Shown here one piece after another: positions 1 through 8,118 of a DNA stretch of 64,000 bases (its first letter is position 1; each line of letters begins with the position of its first letter). The stretch spans positions 248,001 to 312,000 of the forward strand of contig NZ_JABJRC010000001.1 of the NCBI RefSeq assembly GCF_013131805.1. The letters run 5' to 3'. This DNA is from Kribbella sandramycini. Lineage in GTDB: Bacteria > Actinomycetota > Actinomycetes > Propionibacteriales > Kribbellaceae. A program made the position numbers and the translations under genes. Below the pieces are notes generated by a model, which worked only from the letters and a program-made list of their open reading frames with translations, was not told the DNA's origin and did no database searches.

Positions 1-90
1 CTGGTACGGCGGCTGGGGCTGGTTGCCCGGGTACTGCTGCCCGCCGGGGCCCTGCGACTGCGGACCGGGCGGATTGAACTGATCAGACAT
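1..90 (-). CDS. Partial gene, Pro/Gln/Gly-rich N-terminus of an unidentified protein
   Basis: Only the first 30 codons lie in the window; the gene runs off its left edge. Translation from the ATG at 90 begins MSDQFNPPGPQSQGPG and continues with Pro, Gln, Gly and Tyr. This is the low-complexity cytoplasmic leader that often precedes transmembrane segments in small actinobacterial membrane proteins. The frame is open to base 1. It lies 55 nt downstream of another Pro-rich membrane protein on the same strand and could be cotranscribed with it. The family cannot be named from this fragment. Confidence 0.6.
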   Translation of the reverse strand, partial: MSDQFNPPGPQSQGPGGQQYPGNQPQPPYQ

Positions 91-145
91 GCTTTTCTAC
101 TTCCCCCTCAACGGACCGGTGGCCTCACCCACCGGCCTGAACACC

Positions 146-778
146 TTAGTGCACCGGGGGGTTGCCCTCTGACGCAACAGGTTTCGGATCGGTTGCAACC
201 GGCTCCGAGCGCCAGGTGGTGGCGGAGATCACTGCCGCGGCCAGCGCGGCGCCGACCAGCCAGGCGACCGCGGGCGTCCAGGTGTGCAGCTCCAGCGGCG
301 CCGCGACCAGGTCTCCGGGCTTGGCGGCGCTCAGGCGCGCATCCAGCGGGTCGTGGCCGAGCAGCATGCCGACACCCCACGCGACGCCCGACCCCAGACA
401 GGCCCCGAGGACGGCGATCGCGACCGACCACGGCCCGTAGTTGCGCAACCACCAGAACAGCGCGCCGCCGAGCAGGAACGCCGCCACGAACCCGATCGCG
501 GTGAACGTGCCGTCCGGGCCGAACACCCGGGTCATTTGCTCCTCCCCCAGGGCGCCGCCGTTCTCGTCGACGGTGTACTGCGCGAGCGGCGAGAACTGCT
601 GCCACGCCCACCCCCCGACCACACCGGCCACCAGGAACACCACCACCGTCACCAGAATCGCCTTCGCCCAGGGCATCTGCGGCTCCGGCTCCGGCGGCGC
701 GCCGAACGGATTCATCGACGGCGGAGCGACATACGGACCCGGCTGGCCCCAGGACTGCGGCGACTGCTGCTGACTCAC
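146..778 (-). CDS. Four-helix membrane protein of unknown function (DUF2567-like)
   Basis: About 210 residues from a GTG start (reading VSQQQSPQSWGQPG). The reading frame extends nine codons further upstream, but that would overlap the end of dnaE. The first ~45 residues are Pro/Gln-rich. Four hydrophobic stretches follow, roughly residues 40-60, 92-110, 118-138 and 165-185. Between the second pair is a hydrophilic loop with the motif GHDPLDARLSAAKPGDLVAAP. The topology and this loop recall the actinobacterial DUF2567 family, but I am not certain of that assignment. The gene starts 23 nt after the dnaE stop on the same strand, so cotranscription is likely. No catalytic motif is visible. It probably acts in the cytoplasmic membrane. 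Confidence 0.65.
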   Translation of the reverse strand: MSQQQSPQSWGQPGPYVAPPSMNPFGAPPEPEPQMPWAKAILVTVVVFLVAGVVGGWAWQQFSPLAQYTVDENGGALGEEQMTRVFGPDGTFTAIGFVAAFLLGGALFWWLRNYGPWSVAIAVLGACLGSGVAWGVGMLLGHDPLDARLSAAKPGDLVAAPLELHTWTPAVAWLVGAALAAAVISATTWRSEPVATDPKPVASEGNPPVH

Positions 779-801
779 CACGACAGTGTGCCGTATCCCT
801 G

Positions 802-3800
802 TCAACCGGCCAGGCAGGAGGGGCCGAGGAGGGCTTTCAGGTCGGCCATCAGGGCGCTGGTGGGGGTGACGCGGAAGCGGTCGCCGATGCGCATGACGGT
901 GGTTTTCTGGCGGGCCTGCAGGCGGAGCTGGACCTCGGTCATGCCGGGGTGGGACTGGAGGATGTCGCGGAGCTGGTCGACGACCGGCGGGGTGCAGCGG
1001 GTGACCGGCATGCTGATCACGACCGGGCCGCTGGGGCCTTCGGTGAGATCGGGGACGACGACCTCGTCGCCGGAGAGCTCGACGCGGTCCTCGCGGCGGC
1101 GGATCCGGCCCTTCATCAAGATGATCGCGTCGTTGCTGAGCAGGTGCGCGTGCAGCTGGTACGCCGAGGAGAACATCATCACCTCGATCGAACCTTCGAG
1201 GTCCTCGATGGTGACGATCGCGTAGATGTCACCGCGTTTGTTCACCTTGCGCTGGACGGCGGTGACCAGGCCGCCGATCGTCACCCGCGTCCCGTCGGGG
1301 CGGTCCTCGTCGGCCAAAAGCTGCCCGATCGTGCAATCCGAGCCGTTGGTCAGCACGTGTTCGACACCGAACAGCGGGTGGTCGGACACGTAGAGGCCCA
1401 GCATGTCCCGCTCGTGGGCGAGTTTGGTCGCCTTGTCCCACTCCTCGATCTCGGGGACGGTGACCGACAACCGGCTGTTGCCCTCCCCCTCGGCGGCGTC
1501 CTCCTCGCCCATCGAGAACAGGTCGAACTGGCCGTGTGCCTCGTTCCGTTTGAGGTCGATCGCCTCGTCGACGGCCTGCTCGTGGACGGCGACCACCGCG
1601 CGCCGGGCGTGGCTCATCGAGTCGAACGAGCCGGCCTTGGCCAGCGACTCGATGACGCGCTTGTTGCAGACCGGCAGCGAGACCTTGTCGATGAAGTCGA
1701 CGAAATCGGTGAACCGGCCCTTCTCCTCACGGGCCGCGACGATCTCGGCCACCACGTTGACGCCGACGTTGCGGATCGCGGACAGGCCGAAGCGGATGTC
1801 GGTGCCGACCGGGGTGAAGTTCGAGTCGGACTCGTTGACATCCGGCGGGAGCACCTTGATGCCCATCCGGCGGCACTCGTTCAGGTAGATGGCCATCTTG
1901 TCCTTGTCGTCCTTCACGGACGTCAGAACGGCAGCCATGTACTCGGCCGGGAAGTTCGCCTTGAGGTACGCCGTCCAGTACGAGACCAGCCCGTACGCCG
2001 CCGAGTGCGCCTTGTTGAACGCGTAGTCGGAGAACGGGAGCAGGACGTCCCAGAGCGCCTTGATCGACTGCTCGGAGAAGCCGTTCGACTTCATCCCCTC
2101 CGCGAAGCCGACGTACTCGGCGTCCAGCACCTCGCGTTTCTTCTTACCCATCGCCCGGCGGAGCAGGTCCGCCTTGCCGAGGGTGTAGCCGGCCAGGCGC
2201 TGGGCGATCTCCATCACCTGCTCCTGATAGACGATCAGGCCGTAGGTGATGCCGAGGATCGGCTCCAGCGCGACGGCGAGCTCGTCGTGCGGGTAGGAGA
2301 TCTCCTGCTGTTTGTTCTTCCGCAGGGCGTAGTTGGTGTGGCTGTTCGCGCCCATCGGGCCGGGGCGGTAGAGCGCGCCGACGGCCGAGATGTCCTCGAA
2401 GTTGTCGGGTTTCATCAGCCGCAGCAGGGCCCGCATCGGGCCGCCGTCGAACTGGAAGACGCCGAGGGTGTCACCGCGGCCGAGCAGCTCGAAGGTCGGG
2501 CCGTCGTCGAGGGTCTGGGCGAGCGCGTCGAGGTCGAGGGTGATCCCGCGGCTGGCCTCGACGTTCTTGACGGCGTCGTCCATGATCGTCAGGTTGCGCA
2601 GGCCCAGGAAGTCCATCTTGACCAGGCCGAGCGTCTCGCAGCTCGGGTAGTCGAACTGGGTGATGATCTGGCCGTCCTGGTCGCGGCGCATGATCGGGAT
2701 CAGGTCGATCAGCGGCTCGCTGGACATGATCACGCCGGCCGCGTGCACACCCCACTGGCGTTTCAGGTTCTCCAGGCCGCGGGCGGTGTCGACGATCTTG
2801 CGGACGTCCTGGTCGCCCTCGTAGAGCTGGCGGAACTCGCCGGCCTCGGAGTACCGCTTGTGCGAGGTGTCGAAGATCCCGGACAGCGGGATGTCCTTAC
2901 CCATCACCGACGGCGGCATCGCCTTGGTGATCCGGTCGCCCATCGCGAACGGGTAGTCGAGCACCCGGCCGGCGTCCTTGATGGCCTGCTTGGCCTTGAT
3001 CGTGCCGTAGGTGACGATCATCGCGACCCGGTCGTCGCCGTACTTCTCGGTGACGTACCGGATCACCTCGGGGCGGCGGCGGTCGTCGAAGTCGATGTCG
3101 AAGTCGGGCATCGACATCCGCTCCGGGTTCAGGAAGCGCTCGAAGATCAGACCGTGCTGGAGCGGGTCCAGGTCGGTGATCCGCATCGCGTACGCGCACA
3201 TCGAGCCGGCGCCGGAGCCACGGCCCGGGCCGACCCGGATGCCGTGCGCCTTGGCCCAGTTGATGAAGTCGGCGACGACGAGGAAGTACCCGGCGTACCC
3301 CTTGGAGGTGATGACCTCGATCTCGTACTCCGCCTGTTTGCGGACGTGATCCGGGACGCCGGCCGGGTAGCGCTTGTGCAGGCCGGTCTCGACCTCGGCG
3401 ACGAACCAGGACTCCTCGTTGTGCCCCTCGGGGCAGGGGAACCGCGGCATGAACCGGCCCTCGCCCTCGGTGAAGCTGACCTCGCACTGCTCGGCGATCA
3501 GCAGCGTGTTGTCACACGCCTCGGGGAAGTCCTTCCAGACCTCGCGCATCTCGGCCGCGGTCTTCACGTAGAACTCGTTCGCGTCGAACTTGAACCGGTT
3601 CGGGTCGGACAGCGTCGAGCCGGACTGCACGCAGAGCAGCGCGGCGTGGGACGTCGCGTCCTCGGGTTTGGTGTAGTGCAGGTCGTTGGTCGCGACCAGC
3701 GGCAGGCCCAGCTCCTTGGCCAGGCGGAGCAGGTCGCCCTGGATGTTCCGCTCGATGCCGAGGCCGTGGTCCATCAGCTCGCAGTAGAAGTTCTCCTTGC

Positions 3801-4350
3801 CGAAGATGTCGCGGAACTCCGCGGCCGCCTTGATCGCCTCGTCGTACTGCCCGAGGCGGAGCCGCGTCTGCACCTCGCCGGACGGGCAGCCGGTGGTCGC
3901 GATCAGGCCCTGGCCGTAGGTGTTCAGCAGCTCGCGGTCCATCCGGGGCTTGAAGTAGTAGCCCTCGAGGGAGGCCAGCGAGCTCATCTTGAACAGGTTG
4001 TGCATCCCCGACGTGTTCTTCGCGAGCAGCGTCATGTGGGTGTACGCGCCGGAGCCGGAGACGTCGTCGCGGCCCGAGTTCGCGTCACCCCATTTGACCC
4101 GCTTGCGCTCGGTGCGATGCGTGTGCGGCGTCAGGTACGCCTCGACGCCGATGATCGGCTTGACGTCGTACTTCTTCGCGGTCTTCCAGAACTCGTAGGC
4201 CCCGAAGACGAACCCGTGGTCGGTGGTCGCGATCGCCGGCTGGCCCATCTCCTGGGCGGTCTTGAACAACTCGTCGATCCGGGCGGCGCCGTCCAGCATG
4301 GAGTACTCGGTGTGCACGTGTAGATGCACGAAACTGTCGCTGGACGCCAT
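802..4350 (-). CDS. dnaE: DNA polymerase III subunit alpha (DnaE1 type)
   Basis: Replicative DNA polymerase catalytic subunit, 1182 residues, the usual DnaE1 length. An N-terminal PHP domain opens with SFVHLHVHTEYSMLDG. The C-family polymerase active site carries the acidic motif PDFDIDFDD near residue 415 and the GPGRGSGAGS nucleotide-binding loop shortly before it. The helix-hairpin-helix and OB-fold regions follow, with the OB fold near VTIGGLVTAVQRKV. The ATG at 4350 is preferred over upstream in-frame codons because GGGAGG lies 11 nt before it and homologues begin at this point. The length and the intact PHP domain argue for the housekeeping enzyme rather than the shorter error-prone DnaE2. 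It follows pepE on the same strand after a 106-nt gap. Confidence 0.97.
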   Translation of the reverse strand: MASSDSFVHLHVHTEYSMLDGAARIDELFKTAQEMGQPAIATTDHGFVFGAYEFWKTAKKYDVKPIIGVEAYLTPHTHRTERKRVKWGDANSGRDDVSGSGAYTHMTLLAKNTSGMHNLFKMSSLASLEGYYFKPRMDRELLNTYGQGLIATTGCPSGEVQTRLRLGQYDEAIKAAAEFRDIFGKENFYCELMDHGLGIERNIQGDLLRLAKELGLPLVATNDLHYTKPEDATSHAALLCVQSGSTLSDPNRFKFDANEFYVKTAAEMREVWKDFPEACDNTLLIAEQCEVSFTEGEGRFMPRFPCPEGHNEESWFVAEVETGLHKRYPAGVPDHVRKQAEYEIEVITSKGYAGYFLVVADFINWAKAHGIRVGPGRGSGAGSMCAYAMRITDLDPLQHGLIFERFLNPERMSMPDFDIDFDDRRRPEVIRYVTEKYGDDRVAMIVTYGTIKAKQAIKDAGRVLDYPFAMGDRITKAMPPSVMGKDIPLSGIFDTSHKRYSEAGEFRQLYEGDQDVRKIVDTARGLENLKRQWGVHAAGVIMSSEPLIDLIPIMRRDQDGQIITQFDYPSCETLGLVKMDFLGLRNLTIMDDAVKNVEASRGITLDLDALAQTLDDGPTFELLGRGDTLGVFQFDGGPMRALLRLMKPDNFEDISAVGALYRPGPMGANSHTNYALRKNKQQEISYPHDELAVALEPILGITYGLIVYQEQVMEIAQRLAGYTLGKADLLRRAMGKKKREVLDAEYVGFAEGMKSNGFSEQSIKALWDVLLPFSDYAFNKAHSAAYGLVSYWTAYLKANFPAEYMAAVLTSVKDDKDKMAIYLNECRRMGIKVLPPDVNESDSNFTPVGTDIRFGLSAIRNVGVNVVAEIVAAREEKGRFTDFVDFIDKVSLPVCNKRVIESLAKAGSFDSMSHARRAVVAVHEQAVDEAIDLKRNEAHGQFDLFSMGEEDAAEGEGNSRLSVTVPEIEEWDKATKLAHERDMLGLYVSDHPLFGVEHVLTNGSDCTIGQLLADEDRPDGTRVTIGGLVTAVQRKVNKRGDIYAIVTIEDLEGSIEVMMFSSAYQLHAHLLSNDAIILMKGRIRRREDRVELSGDEVVVPDLTEGPSGPVVISMPVTRCTPPVVDQLRDILQSHPGMTEVQLRLQARQKTTVMRIGDRFRVTPTSALMADLKALLGPSCLAG

Positions 4351-4456
4351 GTCTTCGCAGACCTCCCGGAGGCGTGTGTGAGCGGAACTGCCACAGCTTA
4401 TGCAGACCCCTCCGACAGTTCTGAATCGGCTCACCGGGAGGCCTCGCGACCGCCCG

Positions 4457-5074
4457 CTATCCGGGCACGATCTCCCGATGATCGCCGTGAACGAACAGGG
4501 CCTGGCCGTCGCGGAGGGCGAGGTACGGGACGCCGGTGCGGGCGTAGGTTTCCGCGACGGCGGCGACGAGGTCGGTCTCGGGGTGGCCGGGGGAATCGAG
4601 GTGCGGGACGATCGCGTGGTCGAGGAGGGCGAGGCCGTCCCAGATGACGGCTTCGGGGTCGTCGACGGGGTCGACGTGTTCGAGGCCGTGGAGGCTGGGG
4701 GCGAGGACGCAGGCGCCGGCGCTGTAGCCGGCGTAGACGAGTTGCTCGGAGCGGATCAGGGCCGGGAGGACGGCGTCCGCGCCGGAGCGGGCGAGGGCGG
4801 CGCGGAGGTGGAAGACGTTGCCGCCGCGGACCCAGAGGGCGTCGTACGCCGGGAGGCGGGCTGCGGCGTCGTCGTCGCGGAGGTCGAGCTCTTCGGCAGG
4901 GAGGCCGAGGGAGGCGAGGGCGGTCAGCTCGGCCTCGACCTTCGCGCGGCGGATCGCCGGGGTGACGAAGTCCATCGCGTTGCAGACCACGGCGACCCGG
5001 GCCGGGCGTGGGAGGAGGGCGAGCAGGCGCTCCGGGGAGTCGCCGAGGCGGAACGAGGAGAGGTAGAGCTTCAC
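4457..5074 (-). CDS. pepE: Peptidase E-like serine peptidase (family S51)
   Basis: 205 residues with a Rossmann-like fold typical of S51 peptidases related to aspartyl dipeptidase and cyanophycinase. The nucleophile Ser is seen in YAGYSAGACVLAP (Ser at about residue 118), preceded by the family motif LWVRGGNVFHL. The C-terminal part has a likely catalytic His in HAIVPHLDSPGHPE. S51 enzymes hydrolyse dipeptides with N-terminal Asp, or related substrates, in the cytoplasm. The start at 5074 is 18 nt after the rluD stop, so it is probably in the same operon as rluD and lspA. Substrate specificity cannot be read from the sequence. Confidence 0.85.
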   Translation of the reverse strand: MKLYLSSFRLGDSPERLLALLPRPARVAVVCNAMDFVTPAIRRAKVEAELTALASLGLPAEELDLRDDDAAARLPAYDALWVRGGNVFHLRAALARSGADAVLPALIRSEQLVYAGYSAGACVLAPSLHGLEHVDPVDDPEAVIWDGLALLDHAIVPHLDSPGHPETDLVAAVAETYARTGVPYLALRDGQALFVHGDHREIVPG

Positions 5075-5092
5075 TGGGCTGTCATTGGGCTC

Positions 5093-6019
5093 TCATTGGG
5101 CGTCGGCGAGGACGTCGAGGGCCTGGTCGAGGTCCTGGGGGTATTCGGAGGTGAACTCGACGTACTGGCCGGTGCCGGGGTGGTCGAAGCCGAGGCGCAT
5201 GGCGTGCAGCCACTGGCGGGACAGGCCGAGGCGCTCGGCGAGGGTCGGGTCGGCGCCGTAGGTCAGGTCGCCGCAGCAGGGGTGGCCGATCGCGGACATG
5301 TGGACGCGGATCTGGTGCGTGCGGCCGGTCTCGAGGGTGATCTCCAGGAGGGTCGCATAGCGGAACGCCTCCAGGGTCTCGTAGTGGGTGACGCTGGGTT
5401 TGCCGCCCGCGATCACGCCGAACTTGTAGTCGTGGTGCGGGTGCCGGTCGATCGGGGCGTCGACGGTGCCGGTGAACGGGTCCGGGTGGCCCTGGACGAG
5501 CGCGTGGTAGATCTTCTTGACCGTGCGCTCCTTGAAGGCGCGCTTGAGGACGGTGTACGCGTACTCCGTCTTCGCGACGACCATCAGGCCGGACGTGCCG
5601 ACGTCGAGCCGGTGCACGATGCCCTTGCGCTCGGCGGCGCCGCTGGTGGAGATGCTGAACCCGGCGCCGGCCAGGTGGCCGATCACGGTCGGGCCGGTCC
5701 AGCCCGGGGACGGGTGGGCGGCGACGCCGACCGGTTTGTCGACCACGACGATCTCGTCGTCGTCGTGCACGATGCGCAGGTTGTCGACCGTCTCGGGGAC
5801 GATCTGGACCTCGGCGGGCGGCGGCGGGAGCTCGACGTCCAGCAGGACACCGGCGGCCACCCGGGCGGACTTCGCCGCGGTCGCGCCGTCCACCTGGACC
5901 AGGCCGGACTCGATCAGCTCGGCCGCCTTGGTGCGGGAGACGCCGAACAGGCGGGACAGGGCGGCGTCGAGACGCTCGCCGGCCAGCCCGTCGGGGACCA
6001 TCACGGTGCGCGAGCTCAC
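5093..6019 (-). CDS. rluD: 23S rRNA pseudouridine synthase, RluD/RluA family
   Basis: 308 residues from a GTG whose last two bases form part of the lspA stop (GTGA overlap). An N-terminal S4 RNA-binding domain spans about residues 8-70 ([20 protein letters not shown]). The pseudouridine synthase domain carries the catalytic Asp in the RluA motif [18 protein letters not shown]. Later signature stretches are [17 protein letters not shown] and the closing GDLTYGA. The enzyme isomerises uridines in 23S rRNA. The lspA-rluD pair upstream of dnaE is a familiar actinobacterial arrangement. The exact target uridine is inferred from family similarity only. Confidence 0.93.
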   Translation of the reverse strand: MSSRTVMVPDGLAGERLDAALSRLFGVSRTKAAELIESGLVQVDGATAAKSARVAAGVLLDVELPPPPAEVQIVPETVDNLRIVHDDDEIVVVDKPVGVAAHPSPGWTGPTVIGHLAGAGFSISTSGAAERKGIVHRLDVGTSGLMVVAKTEYAYTVLKRAFKERTVKKIYHALVQGHPDPFTGTVDAPIDRHPHHDYKFGVIAGGKPSVTHYETLEAFRYATLLEITLETGRTHQIRVHMSAIGHPCCGDLTYGADPTLAERLGLSRQWLHAMRLGFDHPGTGQYVEFTSEYPQDLDQALDVLADAQ

Positions 6020-7011
6020 TTGCGGATCTCCCGGGTGCCGTCGAGGCGGATACCGCGCAGGGTCTGGATCACCAGCAGGATCGCGGCCGAGGAGACCGCG
6101 ATGTCGGCGACGTTGAAGATCGCCCAGTTCGGGGTCTGCAGGAAGTCGATCACGTGCCCGTGGAACGGCGAGGGCTCGCGGAAGATCCGGTCGGTGATGT
6201 TGCCGACCGCGCCGCCGAACAACAGGCCGAACGCGACCGCCCAGCCCGCCGACCCGAGCTTGCGGGACAGCACCACGACCCCGATCGCCACGGCGATCTG
6301 CACCGCGCTGATGTACGGCGTGTACCCGGCGCCCAGGCTGAACGCGGCGCCCGAGTTGCGGATCAGGGTGAACTTCAGCAGCTCGCCCACCACGTTCACC
6401 GACTCCCCCGGCGTCAGGTGCGCCAGCGCCAGCGCCTTCGTCACCTGGTCGATCCCCCACACCACCAACCCCACCACCCCGAAAACCCCCACCCACTTCC
6501 ACCGCACCCCGCCACCCGCCCCGGGCTCGCCGCCTCCGGCGACCTCGCCCGACGAAGAGCTGGAGGTGTCCGAAGCCGCGCCCCCGGTGGTTGGGTCGAC
6601 CGCGTGGCCGGTGGCCGGGTCAACCGACTCACCGGTGGTCGGGGTGGCCGGCTCGCCGGCGGCCGGGGAGGCCCCGTCGGCCGCCGAGCCGGCGTCGCCC
6701 GACGGGCCGGCCGCGCCGGCCTCGTCCGCATCAACAGCACGAGTGGCCGCAGGCCCGTCAGCCGGGGTGGAGCCGGTGGTGGCCGGGGAGGCGCCGTCGG
6801 ACGTCGAGCCGGCCGCGTCGCCGGTGGTTGGGTCGACCGGCTTGCCGGTGGTCGAGGTCGCCGGGGCGGGTGTGGCGGTGCTGGGGGCGGGGTTGGTGGG
6901 GGTGCTGGGGGACGACGGAGAACCGGCCGACGGGGGGTCGGCCGGTTCGGGGGTGGGGGCGGGGGTGTCGTCGGTCAGCGGCGTTCTTCGCGTTCTTTGC
7001 ATGAGACGCAC
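6016..7011 (-). CDS. lspA: Signal peptidase II (prolipoprotein signal peptidase) with a long low-complexity N-terminal extension
   Basis: The C-terminal ~160 residues are a normal LspA: four membrane helices and the two catalytic Asp motifs, GNITDRIF (Asp near 274) and FNVADIAVS (Asp near 302). It removes signal peptides from diacylated prolipoproteins in the membrane. Ahead of this lie about 165 residues made almost entirely of Pro, Thr, Ser, Ala, Gly and Asp, with imperfect repeats such as DPTTG and DGASPA. Typical LspA proteins are about 160-210 residues in total. The extension keeps GC-rich third positions and has no stop, so it looks coding, but initiation at an internal GTG just before [10 protein letters not shown] cannot be excluded. 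The listed start overlaps the 3' end of the preceding zinc-finger gene by 37 nt. Confidence 0.9.
   Translation of the reverse strand: MRLMQRTRRTPLTDDTPAPTPEPADPPSAGSPSSPSTPTNPAPSTATPAPATSTTGKPVDPTTGDAAGSTSDGASPATTGSTPADGPAATRAVDADEAGAAGPSGDAGSAADGASPAAGEPATPTTGESVDPATGHAVDPTTGGAASDTSSSSSGEVAGGGEPGAGGGVRWKWVGVFGVVGLVVWGIDQVTKALALAHLTPGESVNVVGELLKFTLIRNSGAAFSLGAGYTPYISAVQIAVAIGVVVLSRKLGSAGWAVAFGLLFGGAVGNITDRIFREPSPFHGHVIDFLQTPNWAIFNVADIAVSSAAILLVIQTLRGIRLDGTREIRK
6469..6494 (-). other. Possible G-quadruplex in the lspA coding strand
   Basis: On the minus strand four G-runs of 3-5 bases are separated by loops of 1, 5 and 4 nt, fitting G3+N1-7. It lies inside the sequence encoding the first LspA membrane helix, where Gly/Val/Trp codons use GGG and GTG heavily. 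It may simply be a codon-choice effect. Confidence 0.3.
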
Positions 7012-7628
7012 AGTGTCGCACGGGGGAAGGCTTGGAGCCGACCCTTGCCGATGGCGTTACCGCAGGACTCGCAGATGCCGTAGGTGCCGTCCTCGATCCG
7101 GGACAGGGCGCGCTCGATCTGGTCGAGCATGTCGCGGGCGTTGTTGGCCAGGGACATCTCGTGGTCGCGCTCGAGGGTGGTGGAGCCGACGTCGGCCTGG
7201 TCGTTACCGGCGCCGTCGCCGCCGTCGCGGAGCAGGCCGACGATCTCCTGTTCGGCGTCCTTGATCTCCTGCCGCAGGTGGACCACGTCGGCCTCGAGCT
7301 CGGTCCGGAGCTCGGCGAGCTCGGCCGCCGTCCACGGGGTCTCGCCCGTCTTCACCGCGAGGGTTTCCGCCTTGTGCGCGGGGGACTTGGCCGGCGCCGT
7401 CGCCGGAGTCCTGTTCTCGTTCGTCTTCATGGCCACCCTCTTCGTCGTCGCTTGCTTGGCAGGGGCTGTCTTGGCCGGAGCCTTCTTCGCCGCGGCGGTG
7501 GTCTGTTTCGCCGCGGAATTCCTGGTGGCCGGCGTCTTCTTCGCCGGAGTGGCCGCGTTCGTTCCCGAGGCGCTCTTCTTGGCCGCGGTCGTGCGCTGGG
7601 GGGCGGTCTTCCTGGGAGCCGTAGCCAT
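6975..7628 (-). CDS. TraR/DksA-type zinc-finger protein with a lysine/alanine-rich N-terminal tail
   Basis: 217 residues. The C-terminus holds the TraR/DksA four-cysteine zinc finger: CESCG around residue 190, then LCVSCKER after the linker GKGRLQAFPRA. A predicted coiled coil precedes it (ELRTELEADVVHLRQEIKD and onward). DksA-like proteins reach into the RNA polymerase secondary channel. In actinobacteria the family is diverse and the role is uncertain. The first ~90 residues are Lys/Ala/Thr/Pro-rich with AKKTPA- and AKKAPAK-type units resembling histone H1 tails, suggesting nucleic-acid binding. It is the first gene of the lspA-rluD-pepE-dnaE run. Confidence 0.85.
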   Translation of the reverse strand: MATAPRKTAPQRTTAAKKSASGTNAATPAKKTPATRNSAAKQTTAAAKKAPAKTAPAKQATTKRVAMKTNENRTPATAPAKSPAHKAETLAVKTGETPWTAAELAELRTELEADVVHLRQEIKDAEQEIVGLLRDGGDGAGNDQADVGSTTLERDHEMSLANNARDMLDQIERALSRIEDGTYGICESCGNAIGKGRLQAFPRATLCVSCKEREERR

Positions 7629-7895
7629 GTTCAGCTACCCCCTGCCTTCGTCGTCGGAGACTGAAGTCGGACTGGTCGCAAGACAGTAGGCCAGCTCACC
7701 CACGCTGACCAGCCCGACGCGCGGACCGTGGACATACGGTAGTCGCTTCTTCAAGTTCACTCGATGTTCCGCGCGTCACAGCCACGTCTCAGCCGCTACC
7801 GACGGTGACATTTCCGTGAACATCACGCAGCATTCTCACCGTTGTACCCCCGATCGGCACCCCATTAACGATTCGTGATCACCCGGTACGACGCC
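7629..7895. other. Intergenic region between divergent dksA-like gene and ileS leader
   Basis: About 270 nt upstream of the ileS leader, less GC-rich than its surroundings (for example a stretch around 7860-7880). It must hold the promoter of the minus-strand zinc-finger gene and the upstream part of the ileS promoter. I find no coding sequence or clear operator. Confidence 0.5.
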
Positions 7896-7896
7896 G

Positions 7897-7902
7897 TACA
7901 CT
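7897..7902 (+). promoter_or_regulatory. Likely -10 element of the ileS promoter
   Basis: TACACT fits the actinobacterial TANNNT -10 pattern and would start transcription near 7909. That yields a leader of about 210 nt holding the complete T-box. No convincing -35 hexamer lies 17 nt upstream. Confidence 0.4.
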
Positions 7903-7908
7903 GGCAAC

Positions 7909-8118
7909 CGCGACCTGCAAGGCAGTGATGGGGCCATCACCCCGGAGCCGCCGGAAGAACAGTCCGTGGCGACCTATTAGAACCGGCAGCGGCGCGTGAA
8001 GGAAGTGGGTGACTCCCCGGAGTCGCCAAGGAGGGTGGTACCGCGCGGTGCCCGGCCGATCCGGCCGCGGCATTTCGTCCCTCGTCGGGCCCGTATCTGG
8101 CGACGAAGGAACGAAACG
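7909..8118 (+). promoter_or_regulatory. T-box riboswitch (translational type, ultrashort Stem I) controlling ileS
   Basis: The conserved T-box AGGGTGGTACCGCG is at 8032-8045. Its TGGT would pair with the ACCA end of uncharged tRNA-Ile. A small hairpin GGGG-CCATCA-CCCC at 7930-7943 presents an ATC isoleucine specifier (7936-7938) in its loop, the ultrashort Stem I form known from actinobacterial ileS leaders. TTCGTCCCTCGTCG (8074-8087) can pair with CGACGAAGGAACGAA (8101-8115), burying the ribosome-binding site AAGGA. The same CGTCCCT can instead pair with the AGGG of the T-box. There is no U-run terminator, so control is at translation initiation: uncharged tRNA-Ile would free the ribosome-binding site. 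Confidence 0.9.

Noticed and set aside
949..4323. Very long open frame (1124 codons) on the plus strand opposite dnaE
   Set aside because: It is the antisense shadow of a highly GC-biased gene. The translation is dominated by Arg, Val, Asp, Glu and Leu with no domain, while the minus strand is a full-length DnaE.
4400..7264. 954-codon plus-strand frame opposite pepE, rluD and lspA
   Set aside because: It crosses three recognised minus-strand genes and has no motif or conserved start. Such shadows occur throughout this GC-rich window, including opposite ileS, ftsI and the TolB-amidohydrolase.
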